Positions 36,236-45,268 of a DNA stretch of 64,000 bases are shown in pieces. The translations under genes were made by a program, and so were the position numbers. The stretch comes from Bradyrhizobium sp. CCBAU 51765 (GTDB taxonomy: Bacteria > Pseudomonadota > Alphaproteobacteria > Rhizobiales > Xanthobacteraceae): the NCBI RefSeq assembly GCF_015291725.1, contig NZ_CP030038.1, forward strand, positions 1,415,001-1,479,000. The letters are read 5' to 3'. The notes below the pieces were generated by a model that did not search any database, had not been told where the DNA came from, and worked only from the letters and a program-made list of their open reading frames with translations. Each line of letters opens with the position of its first letter. Position 1 is the stretch's first letter.

Positions 36236-36703
36236 ATGGCAAAGGCGCCTCAAGCTGCGGGACTCCACCGCGCCTCACTGACGAAGCTGCACGATCTGGA
36301 TGCTGCGCTCGAGCTCATGTATTACGGCTGGCGCGGGATGACGCTGGAGGCCGACGCATATCTTGCGAAGCAGGGCCTGTCGCGTCCGCACCATCGTATC
36401 CTCTACGTGGTGGCGCGCCGGCCTGACATCGCGATCGGCGCGCTGATCGAGATCCTTGGTATTTCCAAGCAAGCCCTCAACCGGCCGCTCAATCTGCTGG
36501 TGGAGCGCAAGCTCGTGACGTCGAAGCGTTCGCCCGAGCAGCACCGCTCGAAATTGCTGCGCCTGACGGAAGCGGGGCGGCGCATCGAGCAGCGGGCCTC
36601 CGACCACGAGCGCAAGGTGCTGCGCGAGGCGTTCGATCGCGTGGGGGCGTCGGGTGCGGCCGGGTGGGTGGGCGTGATGGAGGCGATCGCCGACAGCAAC
36701 TGA
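36236..36703 (+). CDS. MarR family transcriptional regulator
   Basis: A 155-residue MarR-type winged-helix repressor. The DNA-binding region is at about 60-110 (IAIGALIEILGISKQALNRPLNLLVERKLVTSKRSPEQHRSKLLRLTEAGRR). It follows the acyl-CoA synthetase closely. MarR proteins of such pairs usually sense the acyl-CoA or aromatic substrate. A 15-base palindrome 13 bases after its stop codon may be its operator for the next two genes. Confidence 0.9.
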   Translation: MAKAPQAAGLHRASLTKLHDLDAALELMYYGWRGMTLEADAYLAKQGLSRPHHRILYVVARRPDIAIGALIEILGISKQALNRPLNLLVERKLVTSKRSPEQHRSKLLRLTEAGRRIEQRASDHERKVLREAFDRVGASGAAGWVGVMEAIADSN

Positions 36704-36715
36704 CGGAATTCTAAA

Positions 36716-36730
36716 GTCAACGTGGTTGAC
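36716..36730. promoter_or_regulatory. 15-bp palindrome, candidate MarR operator
   Basis: GTCAAC-GTG-GTTGAC is a perfect inverted repeat 47 bases upstream of the SnoaL-like gene at 36778, with the size and symmetry of MarR sites. Confidence 0.5.
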
Positions 36731-36777
36731 ATGAGGCGCGAGCTTTGCCACTTTCCCTGCCAGGGAGGATCCGTGTC

Positions 36778-37146
36778 ATGAGCGGACAGGCAATGAGCCG
36801 CGCGACTGCCGAAGGCTTTGTCGCGGCATGGTGCGCGAATTGGTGCAGGGTCGACATCGACGCGGTCGTCGCGCATTTCGCCGACGATGCGCGGATGCGC
36901 AGCCCTCTCGCTCTCACACTGACGGGTTCTCCTGTCGTCACCGGCGCTGAGAACATCCGTGCCTACTGGCGGAAGGCCTATGGCCACGTCGAGCGCGCCG
37001 ACCTGAAGATCCTGAGCTGGAGCTGGGACGACACCATCGCGCGCCTCACGGTGTGGTGGCAGCTCGGCGACACGCGCGCCAGCGAATTCATGGATTTCGA
37101 CGAAGCGGGGCGCGTCGTGCGCAGCGAAGCCTTCTATGGAAAATGA
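36778..37146 (+). CDS. SnoaL-like (NTF2-fold) protein
   Basis: A 122-residue NTF2-like protein (AEGFVAAWCANWCRVDIDAVVAHFADDARMRSPLA ... GRVVRSEAFYG). The start at 36778 has GGGAGGATCC upstream, better than 36745. Its stop overlaps the start of the membrane protein gene by four bases (ATGA), so the two are translated together. Ligand unknown. Confidence 0.82.
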   Translation: MSGQAMSRATAEGFVAAWCANWCRVDIDAVVAHFADDARMRSPLALTLTGSPVVTGAENIRAYWRKAYGHVERADLKILSWSWDDTIARLTVWWQLGDTRASEFMDFDEAGRVVRSEAFYGK

Positions 37147-37592
37147 CGATGCACGTTTCTGATTTCGTCCTGCTTCTCAACACGCTCTGGTTCGTCGGCG
37201 CCTTCATCCAGTTCAGCATCGCGCAAGCCAACACGTTGAAGATCCTGCTGCCACGGGAAGAGCGCAGCAATCCGATCGCGCCGACCCTGGCGGCCAGCGT
37301 GGCGTTCCTGGGCGGGATGAATCTGCCGATCGGGCTCCTGTCGCTCTATCTTCTTGCCGCCCGTCCATCTTTCTTCCAGCCGAGCGAAGCGCAGCTCGCG
37401 CTGTTCCTGTTCTTCGCCGCCTGCCATTTCAGCCAGTTCGCCTATAACGTTCCGGTGCTGATGCGCGGAGGCCGCGTCGGGGTGGCCTACTGGCCCGTGT
37501 TGAAGGGCCCGATGCTCCGGATCTTCGTCATCGACGCGGTCCTGTTCGCGGCCAATCTCGGCGTGGCGCTCCAACTCGCGATCGGCGCCTGA
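37143..37592 (+). CDS. four-helix integral membrane protein
   Basis: A 149-residue membrane protein with about four hydrophobic segments (LLLNTLWFVGAFIQFSI near 10-25, LAASVAFLGGMNLPIGLLSLYLL at 50-70, LALFLFFAACHFSQFAYNV near 85-105, IFVIDAVLFAANLGVALQL at the C-terminus). No family recognised. It starts within the SnoaL-like stop codon (ATGA), indicating a two-gene unit. The convergent kinase gene ends one base after it. Confidence 0.75.
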   Translation: MTMHVSDFVLLLNTLWFVGAFIQFSIAQANTLKILLPREERSNPIAPTLAASVAFLGGMNLPIGLLSLYLLAARPSFFQPSEAQLALFLFFAACHFSQFAYNVPVLMRGGRVGVAYWPVLKGPMLRIFVIDAVLFAANLGVALQLAIGA

Positions 37593-37593
37593 T

Positions 37594-39825
37594 CTACCGC
37601 GACGGCTCCGAGAGGGCGGCCCGCAGCATCGCAGCAAGATCCTTGCGCCGGAACGGCTTGGTCAGAATGCGGGCGTCGCCGATCTGGTCCGGCGTCCTGA
37701 CGGGGCTCTGGCTGTAGCCGGAGGTGAAGAGAACCTTGAGACCAGGCCGCAGGCCGGTTGCCTGCTTCGCCAGCTCCGGTCCGAACATGCCGCCGGGCAT
37801 CACGACATCGGTGAACAGCAACTGGATGTCTCCGGGCTGGCGCAGCACATCCAGCGCCGCGGGCCCGTTCGATGTCGCGATGACGCGATAGCCGAGCGAC
37901 TTCAGCTCGTTTTCGACATAGGCTCGCACCATGTCGTCGTCCTCAACGACGAGGATCGTCTCGTGTCCGTCGGGTGCGGCGACCTGCTCTGCCGGCAGCG
38001 GTTTCTCGTTCGGCGGTGTCGCGAGGCGGGGAAAGAACAGCCTGACGACGCTGCCTTGACCTGGTTCGGATTGCATTTGCACCAGCCCGCCGGATTGTCG
38101 CGCAAACCCGTAGACCATGCTGAGGCCGAGACCGGTCCCCTTGCCGACCTCCTTGGTGGTGAAGAACGGTTCGAACGCGCGCCCCAACACCTCGCGGCTC
38201 ATGCCGGTCCCCGTATCCTTCACGGCCAGCATCACGTAGTCGCCCGGCCGCGGCTCGCCGTTGACGTCGAGGTCGGATTCACCGAGCGAGATGTTTCGTA
38301 CCTCGACCATCAGCTTGCCGCCGTCGGGCATCGCATCGCGCGCGTTGAGCACGAGGTTGAGCACGGCCATCGCCAATTGGCTGGGATCGACGCTGGCGAG
38401 CCATAGATCCGGCGCGAGCGTGAAGCTGCAGTCGATGTGCTCGCCCAAGGTCCGCCGCAGAAGCTGCTTCATGCCGGTCACCTGCTCGGCGATGTCGATC
38501 TCTCGCGGTTGCAGCGGCTGCTTGCGCGCGAAGGCGAGCAGGCTCCGCGTCAGGTCGGAACCGCGCTCGGCGGCGGTCGCAATGTCGTCAGCGATCCGCT
38601 GCAATTCCTTGTTGCCCGCAAGCCTGTCGGCGAGGTGCTCCGAGTTGCCGAGAATGACGGTCAGGAGATTGTTGAAATCGTGCGCCACGCCGCCGGTGAG
38701 CTGGCCCATGGCTTCCATCTTCTGGGACTGGCTGAGCTTGTGGCTGAGATCCGCGATGGCGGCGCGCTGCTGTTCGAGCGATTCGGCCGTGCTGTTGAGC
38801 AGCGTCATCAATCCGCCGAGTTCGCCGCCCGGGTGGGGCTCCGGAATGCGCGCGCTGAGATCGCCGCGCCCGAGACTCTTGGCCATGGCGGCGAGCCGTC
38901 CGACTTGGCGACCGACGCTCACGGTCGCGAGGATCCAGACACCGGCGAGCAACAGAAGCGAAGCCACGGCAAGGATTGCCGTGTCCTCCAACAGCCGGCG
39001 ATTGGCCGCCGCCAGCAGCCCGTCCTTGGATCGGCCGACCAGGATGGTGAGGCCCGCCTTGCTGATCGAAGGTGAGCGGGCAACGGCCCAGATCTGTGTA
39101 TGGCCCACGCCGTCGCTCACCTCGCGAAACGGCTCGCGATCGGGCGCCGCCGCAAAGCGGAACAGGTCGGAACCTGCAATGGATCCGCCGACGGGCACAC
39201 TCCAGCCGCCGCCCTTGGGGGCGACCAGCACCGTACCCTTGGCGTCGATCAGCAGGATGTCCTTCTCGGCGAGCAGCCGTTTGTCGTGAAATTCTACGAA
39301 CTTGTTGAGGTTGAATGAGGCGAGCAGCACGAATTTCAGCGCACCCGCCTCCGATCGCACGGGATAGGCGATCTGCAGCACCGATAGCCCGGTGAGCCGG
39401 CCGAACACCGGCTCCACTGCGACGACGCCATGAAGACCTTTCACCTGCTTGAAATAGCCGCGGTCATTCAGGTCGAGCGTGCGGTTGGTCCGCAGCGAGT
39501 CGCAGAACAGACGGCCGTCGGGATCGATGGTCAGGATGCCCGTGAACTGCGGGTATTCTTCGCGGACATCAGACAAAAATGCCGAGCACGCCGCCTTGTC
39601 GCGTGTGTCGAGATCGCGGGCACGGGCGAGCCCATAGTGAAGCTGGGCGGTGCCCTTGATCTTCTCGTCCAAATCGCCCGCGATGTCGTCGGCGGATGCG
39701 ACCAGATTGGCCAGCGCCGCGTCGATCTCACTGGCCCGGTTCTGCACGAAACGGAGCCCGACCAGGATCGCCGGCACGAGCATGGCCGCGATGACGAGGA
39801 TCAGTAACCGGGTACGCAGGCTCAT
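37594..39825 (-). CDS. hybrid sensor histidine kinase with receiver domain
   Basis: A 743-residue membrane hybrid kinase. TM1 is near residues 5-25, a large periplasmic sensor (dCACHE-like: FTGILTIDPDGRLFCDSL, GYFKQVKGLHGVVAVEPVFG) reaches about 275, TM2 is at 285-305, then HAMP, HisKA with H382 in GVAHDFNNLLTVIL, HATPase (N-box NLVLNARDAMPDGG, G-box DTGTGMSREV, FFTTKEVGKGTGLGLSMV) and a C-terminal receiver with D673 in LLFTDVVMPGG. The HDFNNLL type is common in soil bacteria. The sensor may bind a small carboxylate or amino acid. The start is put at MSLRTRLLILVIAAML. Confidence 0.9.
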   Translation of the reverse strand: MSLRTRLLILVIAAMLVPAILVGLRFVQNRASEIDAALANLVASADDIAGDLDEKIKGTAQLHYGLARARDLDTRDKAACSAFLSDVREEYPQFTGILTIDPDGRLFCDSLRTNRTLDLNDRGYFKQVKGLHGVVAVEPVFGRLTGLSVLQIAYPVRSEAGALKFVLLASFNLNKFVEFHDKRLLAEKDILLIDAKGTVLVAPKGGGWSVPVGGSIAGSDLFRFAAAPDREPFREVSDGVGHTQIWAVARSPSISKAGLTILVGRSKDGLLAAANRRLLEDTAILAVASLLLLAGVWILATVSVGRQVGRLAAMAKSLGRGDLSARIPEPHPGGELGGLMTLLNSTAESLEQQRAAIADLSHKLSQSQKMEAMGQLTGGVAHDFNNLLTVILGNSEHLADRLAGNKELQRIADDIATAAERGSDLTRSLLAFARKQPLQPREIDIAEQVTGMKQLLRRTLGEHIDCSFTLAPDLWLASVDPSQLAMAVLNLVLNARDAMPDGGKLMVEVRNISLGESDLDVNGEPRPGDYVMLAVKDTGTGMSREVLGRAFEPFFTTKEVGKGTGLGLSMVYGFARQSGGLVQMQSEPGQGSVVRLFFPRLATPPNEKPLPAEQVAAPDGHETILVVEDDDMVRAYVENELKSLGYRVIATSNGPAALDVLRQPGDIQLLFTDVVMPGGMFGPELAKQATGLRPGLKVLFTSGYSQSPVRTPDQIGDARILTKPFRRKDLAAMLRAALSEPSR

Positions 39826-40058
39826 CGGTGGGCGATCGGCTCTCAGGCGAGGGTGGAGGTACAATTTGAGGCACGATCATCTGCCCCGTCCATAGTCATC
39901 GTCGTCAATATCGCACCAAAGGCCGAGATTCGCATTGGGATCATCGTCGCGTCGCCGCTCTCTTCGCGCCGGCGGCATCAAGTTGCGCCGCCGCGTGGCG
40001 GCGCTAATATCGCGGCAAGCGCGCAACGAAAAAACGCGCCGGTTTGCGGAGGAAGCTG

Positions 40059-40832
40059 ATGTCCATCTCGGGCAAGGTCGATCCGGTGGTGCGTCCCGTG
40101 GCGGCGACCGACATAGCCGAGGCGCTGGTCGAAGGCCTGCGCGACTTCCAGGCGCTGCCTCTTTACGGTGTCTGCTTCGGCGCGCTCTACGCCGCCGGCG
40201 GCATCGCCATCATGCTCTGCCTCACCGCCTTCGGCATGGTCTATCTGGTCTATCCCCTTGCCGCCGGTTTTGCGCTGATCGGGCCGTTCGTGGCGATCGG
40301 CCTCTACGAAATCAGCCGCCGCCGCGAGCGTGGCGAGCCGGTCTCATTCGGTGCGATCTGGTCGGCGATCCGTTCGCGCAGCGAGATCGGCTGGATGGCC
40401 TTCGTGACGTTGTTCGTGTTCGTGGTCTGGATGTACCAGGTGCGGCTCCTGATCGCGCTGCTGCTGGGCCTCAATGCCTCGTTCTCGAGCTTGCAGGAGT
40501 TCATGACGGTGGTGCTGACGACCAACGAGGGCCTGCTGTTCCTCGGCATCGGCAACGCGGTCGGTGCCGTGCTGTCGCTGATCCTGTTCTCGCTGACCGT
40601 GGTGTCGTTTCCGCTGCTGCTCGATCGCGACGTCGATTTCGTCACGGCCATGGTGACGAGCGTACGTGCCGTCGTCGCGAGCCCGCTGCCGATGATCTCG
40701 TGGGCCGCGCTGATCGTGATGCTGCTGATCGTCTCGGCGCTGCCCTACTTTCTCGGGCTGATCGTGACGCTGCCGGTGCTTGGGCATGCGACCTGGCATC
40801 TCTACCGGCGGCTGGTGGCGCCGGCCGCCTGA
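40059..40832 (+). CDS. DUF2189 integral membrane protein
   Basis: A 257-residue multi-pass membrane protein with about six helices (LYGVCFGALYAAGGIAIMLCL, YPLAAGFALIGPFVAIGLYEISRRRERG, then four more). The blocks FALIGPFVAIGLYEISRRRERGE and FPLLLDRDVDFVTAMVTSVRAV are the conserved parts of the DUF2189 (cytochrome c oxidase subunit I-like) family. Function unknown. A strong CGGAGGAAG site fixes the start. It stands alone. Confidence 0.88.
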   Translation: MSISGKVDPVVRPVAATDIAEALVEGLRDFQALPLYGVCFGALYAAGGIAIMLCLTAFGMVYLVYPLAAGFALIGPFVAIGLYEISRRRERGEPVSFGAIWSAIRSRSEIGWMAFVTLFVFVVWMYQVRLLIALLLGLNASFSSLQEFMTVVLTTNEGLLFLGIGNAVGAVLSLILFSLTVVSFPLLLDRDVDFVTAMVTSVRAVVASPLPMISWAALIVMLLIVSALPYFLGLIVTLPVLGHATWHLYRRLVAPAA

Positions 40833-40931
40833 GAGGGAGCCGGTCGCAACGGTCAGGCGCTCACGCGCTTGTGGAATTTCGCCTGGCGCGCCTTGTCCCT
40901 GCGAAGCAGAGCGCAGCGGGCGCGTCCGCCA

Positions 40932-41738
40932 TCAGGGAACCTCGTCGGTCCAGACCTTGAAATTGACCAGAGTATTCGGACCGAAGGTCTGGGTGATCGG
41001 CACGTCTGCGGCATCGCGTCCCTGCGCGATCAGCACGCGGCCGATCCGCGGTGTATTGTTGCGGGGATCGAACATGCGCCAGCTTCCGCCGATGTACGCC
41101 TCGAACCAGGCAGCGAAGTCTCCTGGAGGCCATGGCTGCGGTGTGCCGATGTCACTGAGATAACCGGTGCAGTAACGCGCCGGGATGTTCATGCAGCGGC
41201 AGAGCGCGATGGCGAGATGGGCATAGTCGCGGCAAACGCCCTTTCCTTCCTCGTAGGCTTCGCGTGCCGTCCTGGTTGCGCGCGCGTGCTCATAGCCGAA
41301 CGTGATGTGATGATGAACGAAATCGCAGATCGCCTGGACCCGCGCCCAGCCCGGCGGCGTCTTCTCGAACAGCTTCCATGCGATATCCGTCAGGTGATCG
41401 GTGTCGCAGTAGCGACTGCCCAGCAGATAGACGAGCGTTTCGGTCGGTAGCGCTTCGACGGCATGCTGAAACGCGTCAGGGAACGCGGAGTCGGGCAAGC
41501 CGCTGTCGCGAATGACGCCGTCGGCGGCAAGGCGGAAGGCGCCGGGCGGAGCCACGATGCGGCTGCACCAATTGCCGAAGAGGTCGCGATAGGGACTAAT
41601 GGTCACCGGAGGGCTGGTGGTGAGCAAGTCGGGTACGATGACATCGGAGGCGCGCGTGAAATGCGTGCCTAACACCGTGATCATAGGCGTCGGCTGCGGG
41701 AATTCGTACAGCATCTCGAACCCGACGCGGAGCTTCAT
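40932..41738 (-). CDS. transglutaminase-like domain protein
   Basis: A 268-residue protein with an N-terminal bacterial transglutaminase-like beta domain and a papain-fold core. The Cys motif is GKGVCRDYAHLAIALCR. The next block reads GDFAAWFEAYIGGSWRMFDPRNN; in many members a catalytic His stands where the first Ala of FAAW is, so this triad looks incomplete. The Asp of FDPRNN is present. It may be a peptidase-like or binding protein, not a transglutaminase. The start at 41738 is MKLRVGFEMLYEFP, the normal family beginning. Confidence 0.85.
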   Translation of the reverse strand: MKLRVGFEMLYEFPQPTPMITVLGTHFTRASDVIVPDLLTTSPPVTISPYRDLFGNWCSRIVAPPGAFRLAADGVIRDSGLPDSAFPDAFQHAVEALPTETLVYLLGSRYCDTDHLTDIAWKLFEKTPPGWARVQAICDFVHHHITFGYEHARATRTAREAYEEGKGVCRDYAHLAIALCRCMNIPARYCTGYLSDIGTPQPWPPGDFAAWFEAYIGGSWRMFDPRNNTPRIGRVLIAQGRDAADVPITQTFGPNTLVNFKVWTDEVP

Positions 41739-42118
41739 GCGGTGCGTTCCCTTGGCTGCGCCTTTAACATGGCTACGAAGCGGTCGAGCACAAGCCTTCG
41801 CCGGCATTGTTTCGTTCGGGCGATGCATCGGCGCTTAAAAGCGCGTGCGGGCGAGAAATCGATAGCTAATTGCCGTGAATGCGCGCACGGTGCCGCAACG
41901 TTCGAAAGGCTGTCGCTTCTGCGGACACGCAGCTCCTCGACTGTGCGCGGGCGACCTGAGATGGCTCATTCCCCGCACCGGGGAGCGAGCACATCGCGAC
42001 GCCGTAGGGGCGGTCGTTTTGTGCATTGCCCGTTTCGGCGGGGGAACGGGCGCCTCCTGCATTGCCTGAAACGTCACCGCGGTTCGATTTGAGTTCGAAC
42101 ACCAACCGAAAGCACCAG
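41739..42118. other. 380-base intergenic stretch, no gene seen
   Basis: Between two divergent genes. Short open frames are present on both strands but none has a ribosome site or protein-like composition. A CCCCGCACCGGGGAGCG hairpin lies near 41970. No repeat family member was recognised. Confidence 0.5.
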
Positions 42119-42295
42119 ATGCAAATTCTCTCTCCACGGCAGGTCAAGACAGACGAAGCGCTCCGGCTCGGAGTTGAGTCCGGCTGGTACGCGATCAAGG
42201 TCAGCGGGACCTTTGTCTCGGGCCCGCACGAGTCCGAAGCGGATTGCCGTCGCAAGATCGACGAGATTCACCCGCCGCTGACCAAGAAGCGATGA
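42119..42295 (+). CDS. small hypothetical protein, 58 residues
   Basis: A 58-residue basic protein (ILSPRQVKTDEALRLGVESGWYAIKVSGTFVSGPHESEADCRRKIDEIHPPLTKKR). Its middle has a short beta-like segment, then a charged helix. No strong ribosome site precedes the ATG (ACCAG only), so expression is less certain. Similar tiny proteins with a GWYxIxxxGxF stretch occur in rhizobia in my recollection, but no function is known. Confidence 0.5.
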   Translation: MQILSPRQVKTDEALRLGVESGWYAIKVSGTFVSGPHESEADCRRKIDEIHPPLTKKR

Positions 42296-42313
42296 GCCGG
42301 CGGAGTCCGGCTG

Positions 42314-42826
42314 CTACGGTATCTTGATCCCCATCGCCTTCAATGCTTCCAGCATCTTGACTGGCGGCGACATCTTGATCTGCGGCGCCTTGCCCGTCTC
42401 CAGCAGGCTCTTCAGCCCCGACAGGATTGCGGGCCAACCGGTGCGGCCGCCTGAGAGGATGTCTTCGCTGAGTTGACGATCATGACGCTGGCTCAGGGTG
42501 AGGCGGACGGCCTCGCCGGCGGGCTCGATCTCGTAGGTGACGAGCGTGGTGCCGAGTTTCTCGACGAGGTCGGGCCAGTTGACGTTCCAGGTCACCGTCA
42601 GCTTCTTGGGCGGATCGTATTCGAATACTTTGCCCGCGATGTGCTCCGATCCGTCCGGCGCGCGCACGATGAACGTGCCGCCGAGCCTGGGCTCCATCTC
42701 CACCGCGAACCCGGAAAAGTACTCCCGGCTGAACTCGGCCGACGTCAGGGCCTGCCACACCTGCTCCGGCGTGGAGGCGATGTAGATCGTGTAGACGGTG
42801 AGCGGCTTGAACTGGTCGAGATCCAT
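42314..42826 (-). CDS. SRPBCC (AHSA1-like) protein
   Basis: A 170-residue START-fold protein of the AHSA1 type (TIYIASTPEQVWQALTSAEFSREYFSGFAVEMEPRLGG ... LTVTWNVNWPDLVEKLGTTLVTYEIEP). These bind hydrophobic ligands in a deep pocket. It is the second gene after an ArsR-type regulator with 28 bases between, a very common bacterial pairing in which the regulator controls the SRPBCC gene. Ligand unknown. Confidence 0.9.
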   Translation of the reverse strand: MDLDQFKPLTVYTIYIASTPEQVWQALTSAEFSREYFSGFAVEMEPRLGGTFIVRAPDGSEHIAGKVFEYDPPKKLTVTWNVNWPDLVEKLGTTLVTYEIEPAGEAVRLTLSQRHDRQLSEDILSGGRTGWPAILSGLKSLLETGKAPQIKMSPPVKMLEALKAMGIKIP

Positions 42827-42854
42827 CGCGCATCAAATCCTTCGTTGAGCAGGC

Positions 42855-43169
42855 CTATTCCTCGCGCTTCTCCAACTGACGCTTCAATTCGCTGAGTGCA
42901 GCGAGCTTGCCGCGTTCGAATTTCTTGATCCAGCGTTCGCCGATCTGATGGATGGGCACGGGGTTGAGATAGTGCAGCTTCTCGCGGCCATGTCTGATGG
43001 TCGTGACCAGATTGGCCTTCTCCAGAATGACAAGGTGCTTGGCAACGGCCTGACGCGTCATCGCGAGGCCCTCGCAGAGTTCGTTCAGTGTCTGCCCGTT
43101 CCTGGCGTGAAGCCTGTCCAGCAGCGACCGTCGCGACCCATCGGCGAGCGCTCTGAAGACTTCATCCAT
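42855..43169 (-). CDS. ArsR-type winged-helix regulator
   Basis: A 104-residue metal-independent ArsR/SmtB-type regulator (MDEVFRALADGSRRSLLDRLHARNGQTLNELCEGLAMTRQAVAKHLVILEKANLVTT). The usual metal-binding ELCVCDL motif is absent; ELCEGLAM replaces it, so it is not an arsenic or zinc sensor of the classical kind. The start at 43169 gives the family length. Operon with the SRPBCC gene. Confidence 0.92.
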   Translation of the reverse strand: MDEVFRALADGSRRSLLDRLHARNGQTLNELCEGLAMTRQAVAKHLVILEKANLVTTIRHGREKLHYLNPVPIHQIGERWIKKFERGKLAALSELKRQLEKREE

Positions 43170-43314
43170 GGTTGCGCATGATAGGCAACCAAATAGTTGC
43201 ATGTCAACATGCCGTTCTCGCGCCTGATCGGCAGTGAGCGGGGAGAGGAACGAGCGAGCTTCCGTTCTCGCCTCCGCCATGCATTAATGCGCGCAAACCG
43301 CAGCGAGTCCTCCC

Positions 43315-43935
43315 ATGATGTCCATGCAAGCCTATCTCGCCTTCGTCGCCGCCTGTATCGCGCTGGCGCTGCTGCCGGGGCCGATCGTCACGCTCGTCAT
43401 CGCCAACGGCCTGCGCCACGGCACGCGCGCGGCGCTCACCAACGTTGCCGGCGCGCAAGCGGGCCTTGCCATCGTGATCGGCATCGTCGCGGTCGGCCTG
43501 ACCTCGCTGATGGCAACCATGGGCTATTGGTTCGACTGGGTGCGCTTTGCCGGCGCCGCCTATCTGATCTGGCTCGGCATCAGGCTGATCTGGGCGCCGG
43601 TCGAGGGCGTCGATCTCGAGGCGCCGCCACCGCCGCCGCGCGGCGGCTTCTTCCTGCAGGGATTCCTGGTGCTGCTGTCGAATCCCAAGGTGCTGGTGTT
43701 CTTCGGCGCCTTCATTCCGCAGTTCATGGACATGAACCAGCCGCACTTTCCGCAGGTCGCGCTGCTGGGCGCCACCTTCATGGTAACGGCGGTCATGACC
43801 GATGCGCTCTACGCCATCGCCGCAGGCCGCGCCCGAAAATTCTTCTCGGCACGCCGCACGCGGATGATCTCGCGCATCTCCGGCGGCTTCATGATCGGCG
43901 GCGGCATCTGGCTGGCGCTGACACGGGCGAAGTGA
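43315..43935 (+). CDS. LysE family translocator
   Basis: A 206-residue LysE/RhtB-type exporter with six predicted helices. The first helix and loop, AYLAFVAACIALALLPGPIVTLVIANGLRHGTRAAL, with the PGP motif, are the family hallmark. It exports an amino acid, homoserine lactone or similar small molecule. It runs convergent to the amidohydrolase, with three bases between their ends. Confidence 0.92.
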   Translation: MMSMQAYLAFVAACIALALLPGPIVTLVIANGLRHGTRAALTNVAGAQAGLAIVIGIVAVGLTSLMATMGYWFDWVRFAGAAYLIWLGIRLIWAPVEGVDLEAPPPPPRGGFFLQGFLVLLSNPKVLVFFGAFIPQFMDMNQPHFPQVALLGATFMVTAVMTDALYAIAAGRARKFFSARRTRMISRISGGFMIGGGIWLALTRAK

Positions 43936-43938
43936 GCA

Positions 43939-44742
43939 TCACGCCATTCCGTCCTTGCGCAGCGTTGTTGTGATCTCGCGCAGGATCCGCGCCAGCCGCT
44001 CGGCCCATTGCTGCTGGCCGGTCTCGTCGGTGATCAGGTCCTGGCGGATTTCGAGGCCGGTGTTGATCAGCCCGCGCGCCTCGCCGTGGACGGGGATGGT
44101 GTAGTCGGTGACGTCGCTCACCGCATAAGGCTGGTTGTCGCCGACGACGAGGCCGCTCTCGCCCCGCAGGTGCTGCAGCATCAGCCGCGGCAGCACGGTG
44201 TCGCGGTGATAGAGCGTGCCGATGTGCCAGGGCCGCGGATCGCCGTGATAGACGGGCGTGAAGCTGTGCAACGCCACCAGCACCGTCGGCTTGCCCGCCC
44301 GCCCGCGCGCATCGATCGCCGCGCCGATCCGGCCATGATAGGGATCGAAGATCTCGCGCCGGCGCATCTCCTTGGCCGCGGCCGATAGATTCTCGTTGCC
44401 GGGGATCGCGGTCGCCTCGGAGATCACAGGGATCGAGCTCGCGGCGCCCGGCGGGCGATTGCAGTCGATCACGAGGCGCGAATAGCGCTGCGCGATCAGA
44501 TGCGCATCCAGCATGCGCGCGAGCCGCTCGGCGACACCGGCGATGCCGACGTCCCAGGCAATGTGCCTGACAAGCTCGCCTTCCGCGAGGCCGAGATCGC
44601 CGAGCGCGCGCGGCAGCACCCGTCCGTAATGATCCGCGGTGAGCAGGAAGGGCGATGCGCCTGCCGCATTCACCTCATGCACGGGCGGAATGTCGCCCTC
44701 GCCGAGCAATTGGTCGGTCGCCTCGGCTGTGTCGAAAGCCAT
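43939..44742 (-). CDS. N-formylglutamate amidohydrolase
   Basis: A 267-residue FGase-family zinc hydrolase. It has SPFLLTADHYGRVLPRALGDLGL near 25-45 (the usual DH/H metal region), NRPPGAASSIPVISEATAIPGN at about 115 and VALHSFTPVYHGDPRPWHIG near 170, which are family blocks. The enzyme ends the histidine route via N-formylglutamate or cleaves similar amides. No other hut gene is in the window. The start at 44742 (MAFDTAEATD) is preferred over a longer frame that overlaps the neighbouring promoter. Confidence 0.88.
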   Translation of the reverse strand: MAFDTAEATDQLLGEGDIPPVHEVNAAGASPFLLTADHYGRVLPRALGDLGLAEGELVRHIAWDVGIAGVAERLARMLDAHLIAQRYSRLVIDCNRPPGAASSIPVISEATAIPGNENLSAAAKEMRRREIFDPYHGRIGAAIDARGRAGKPTVLVALHSFTPVYHGDPRPWHIGTLYHRDTVLPRLMLQHLRGESGLVVGDNQPYAVSDVTDYTIPVHGEARGLINTGLEIRQDLITDETGQQQWAERLARILREITTTLRKDGMA

Positions 44743-44818
44743 CCTGATTTGCCTATGGAGGAACAACGTGTGTAAACGGATTAACGGTATCGCGCCGTCG
44801 TCGCAACGTTGGAACACC

Positions 44819-45268
44819 ATGAGCTCCGATCGCCTCTTCGTCTACGGCACCCTGATGCGCGGCTTCGACCATCCGATGGCGCGGCTGCTCGCGGGCCATG
44901 CGGAATTCCTGGGTGAAGCGACCTGCCGCGGCCGGCTCGTTCTGGTGAAGCACTATCCGGGATTGCTGCTCTCCGACGCGCCGACGGACATCGTCCATGG
45001 CGAGCTCTTCCGCCTGCACGTGGCGGGCGAGCTCCTGCGCGAGCTCGACATGTACGAGGCCTGCGGCGAGGGGTTTCCGGAGCCGACCGAATATCTGCGC
45101 CAGTTGGTCGATGTGGCGCGCGCCGACGGCGCCCCCGAGAAGGCCTGGACCTATGTCTACAACTGGCCCGTCACCGGTCTGCCGCGCATCGAGTCGGGCC
45201 GCTTCCTCGAGCATCAGGCCGACAGCACTTCCTTCACCATGCGCACGTCGACCTCGCGCTCGACATAG
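44819..45268 (+). CDS. gamma-glutamylcyclotransferase-like protein
   Basis: A 149-residue GGCT/AIG2-type protein with the substrate loop LFVYGTLMRGFDHPM at residues 6-20, a family signature. Members release 5-oxoproline from gamma-glutamyl peptides or act on related amines. The start is divergent from the amidohydrolase across 76 bases. Its last 55 bases overlap the end of the convergent chlorite-dismutase-like gene, so its C-terminal tail (TSFTMRTSTSRST) is probably just read-through of the other gene's complement. Confidence 0.85.
   Translation: MSSDRLFVYGTLMRGFDHPMARLLAGHAEFLGEATCRGRLVLVKHYPGLLLSDAPTDIVHGELFRLHVAGELLRELDMYEACGEGFPEPTEYLRQLVDVARADGAPEKAWTYVYNWPVTGLPRIESGRFLEHQADSTSFTMRTSTSRST

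Noticed and set aside
34370..36268. Minus-strand open frame of about 630 codons
   Set aside because: Antisense to the acyl-CoA synthetase and extends through two repeats; not protein-like.
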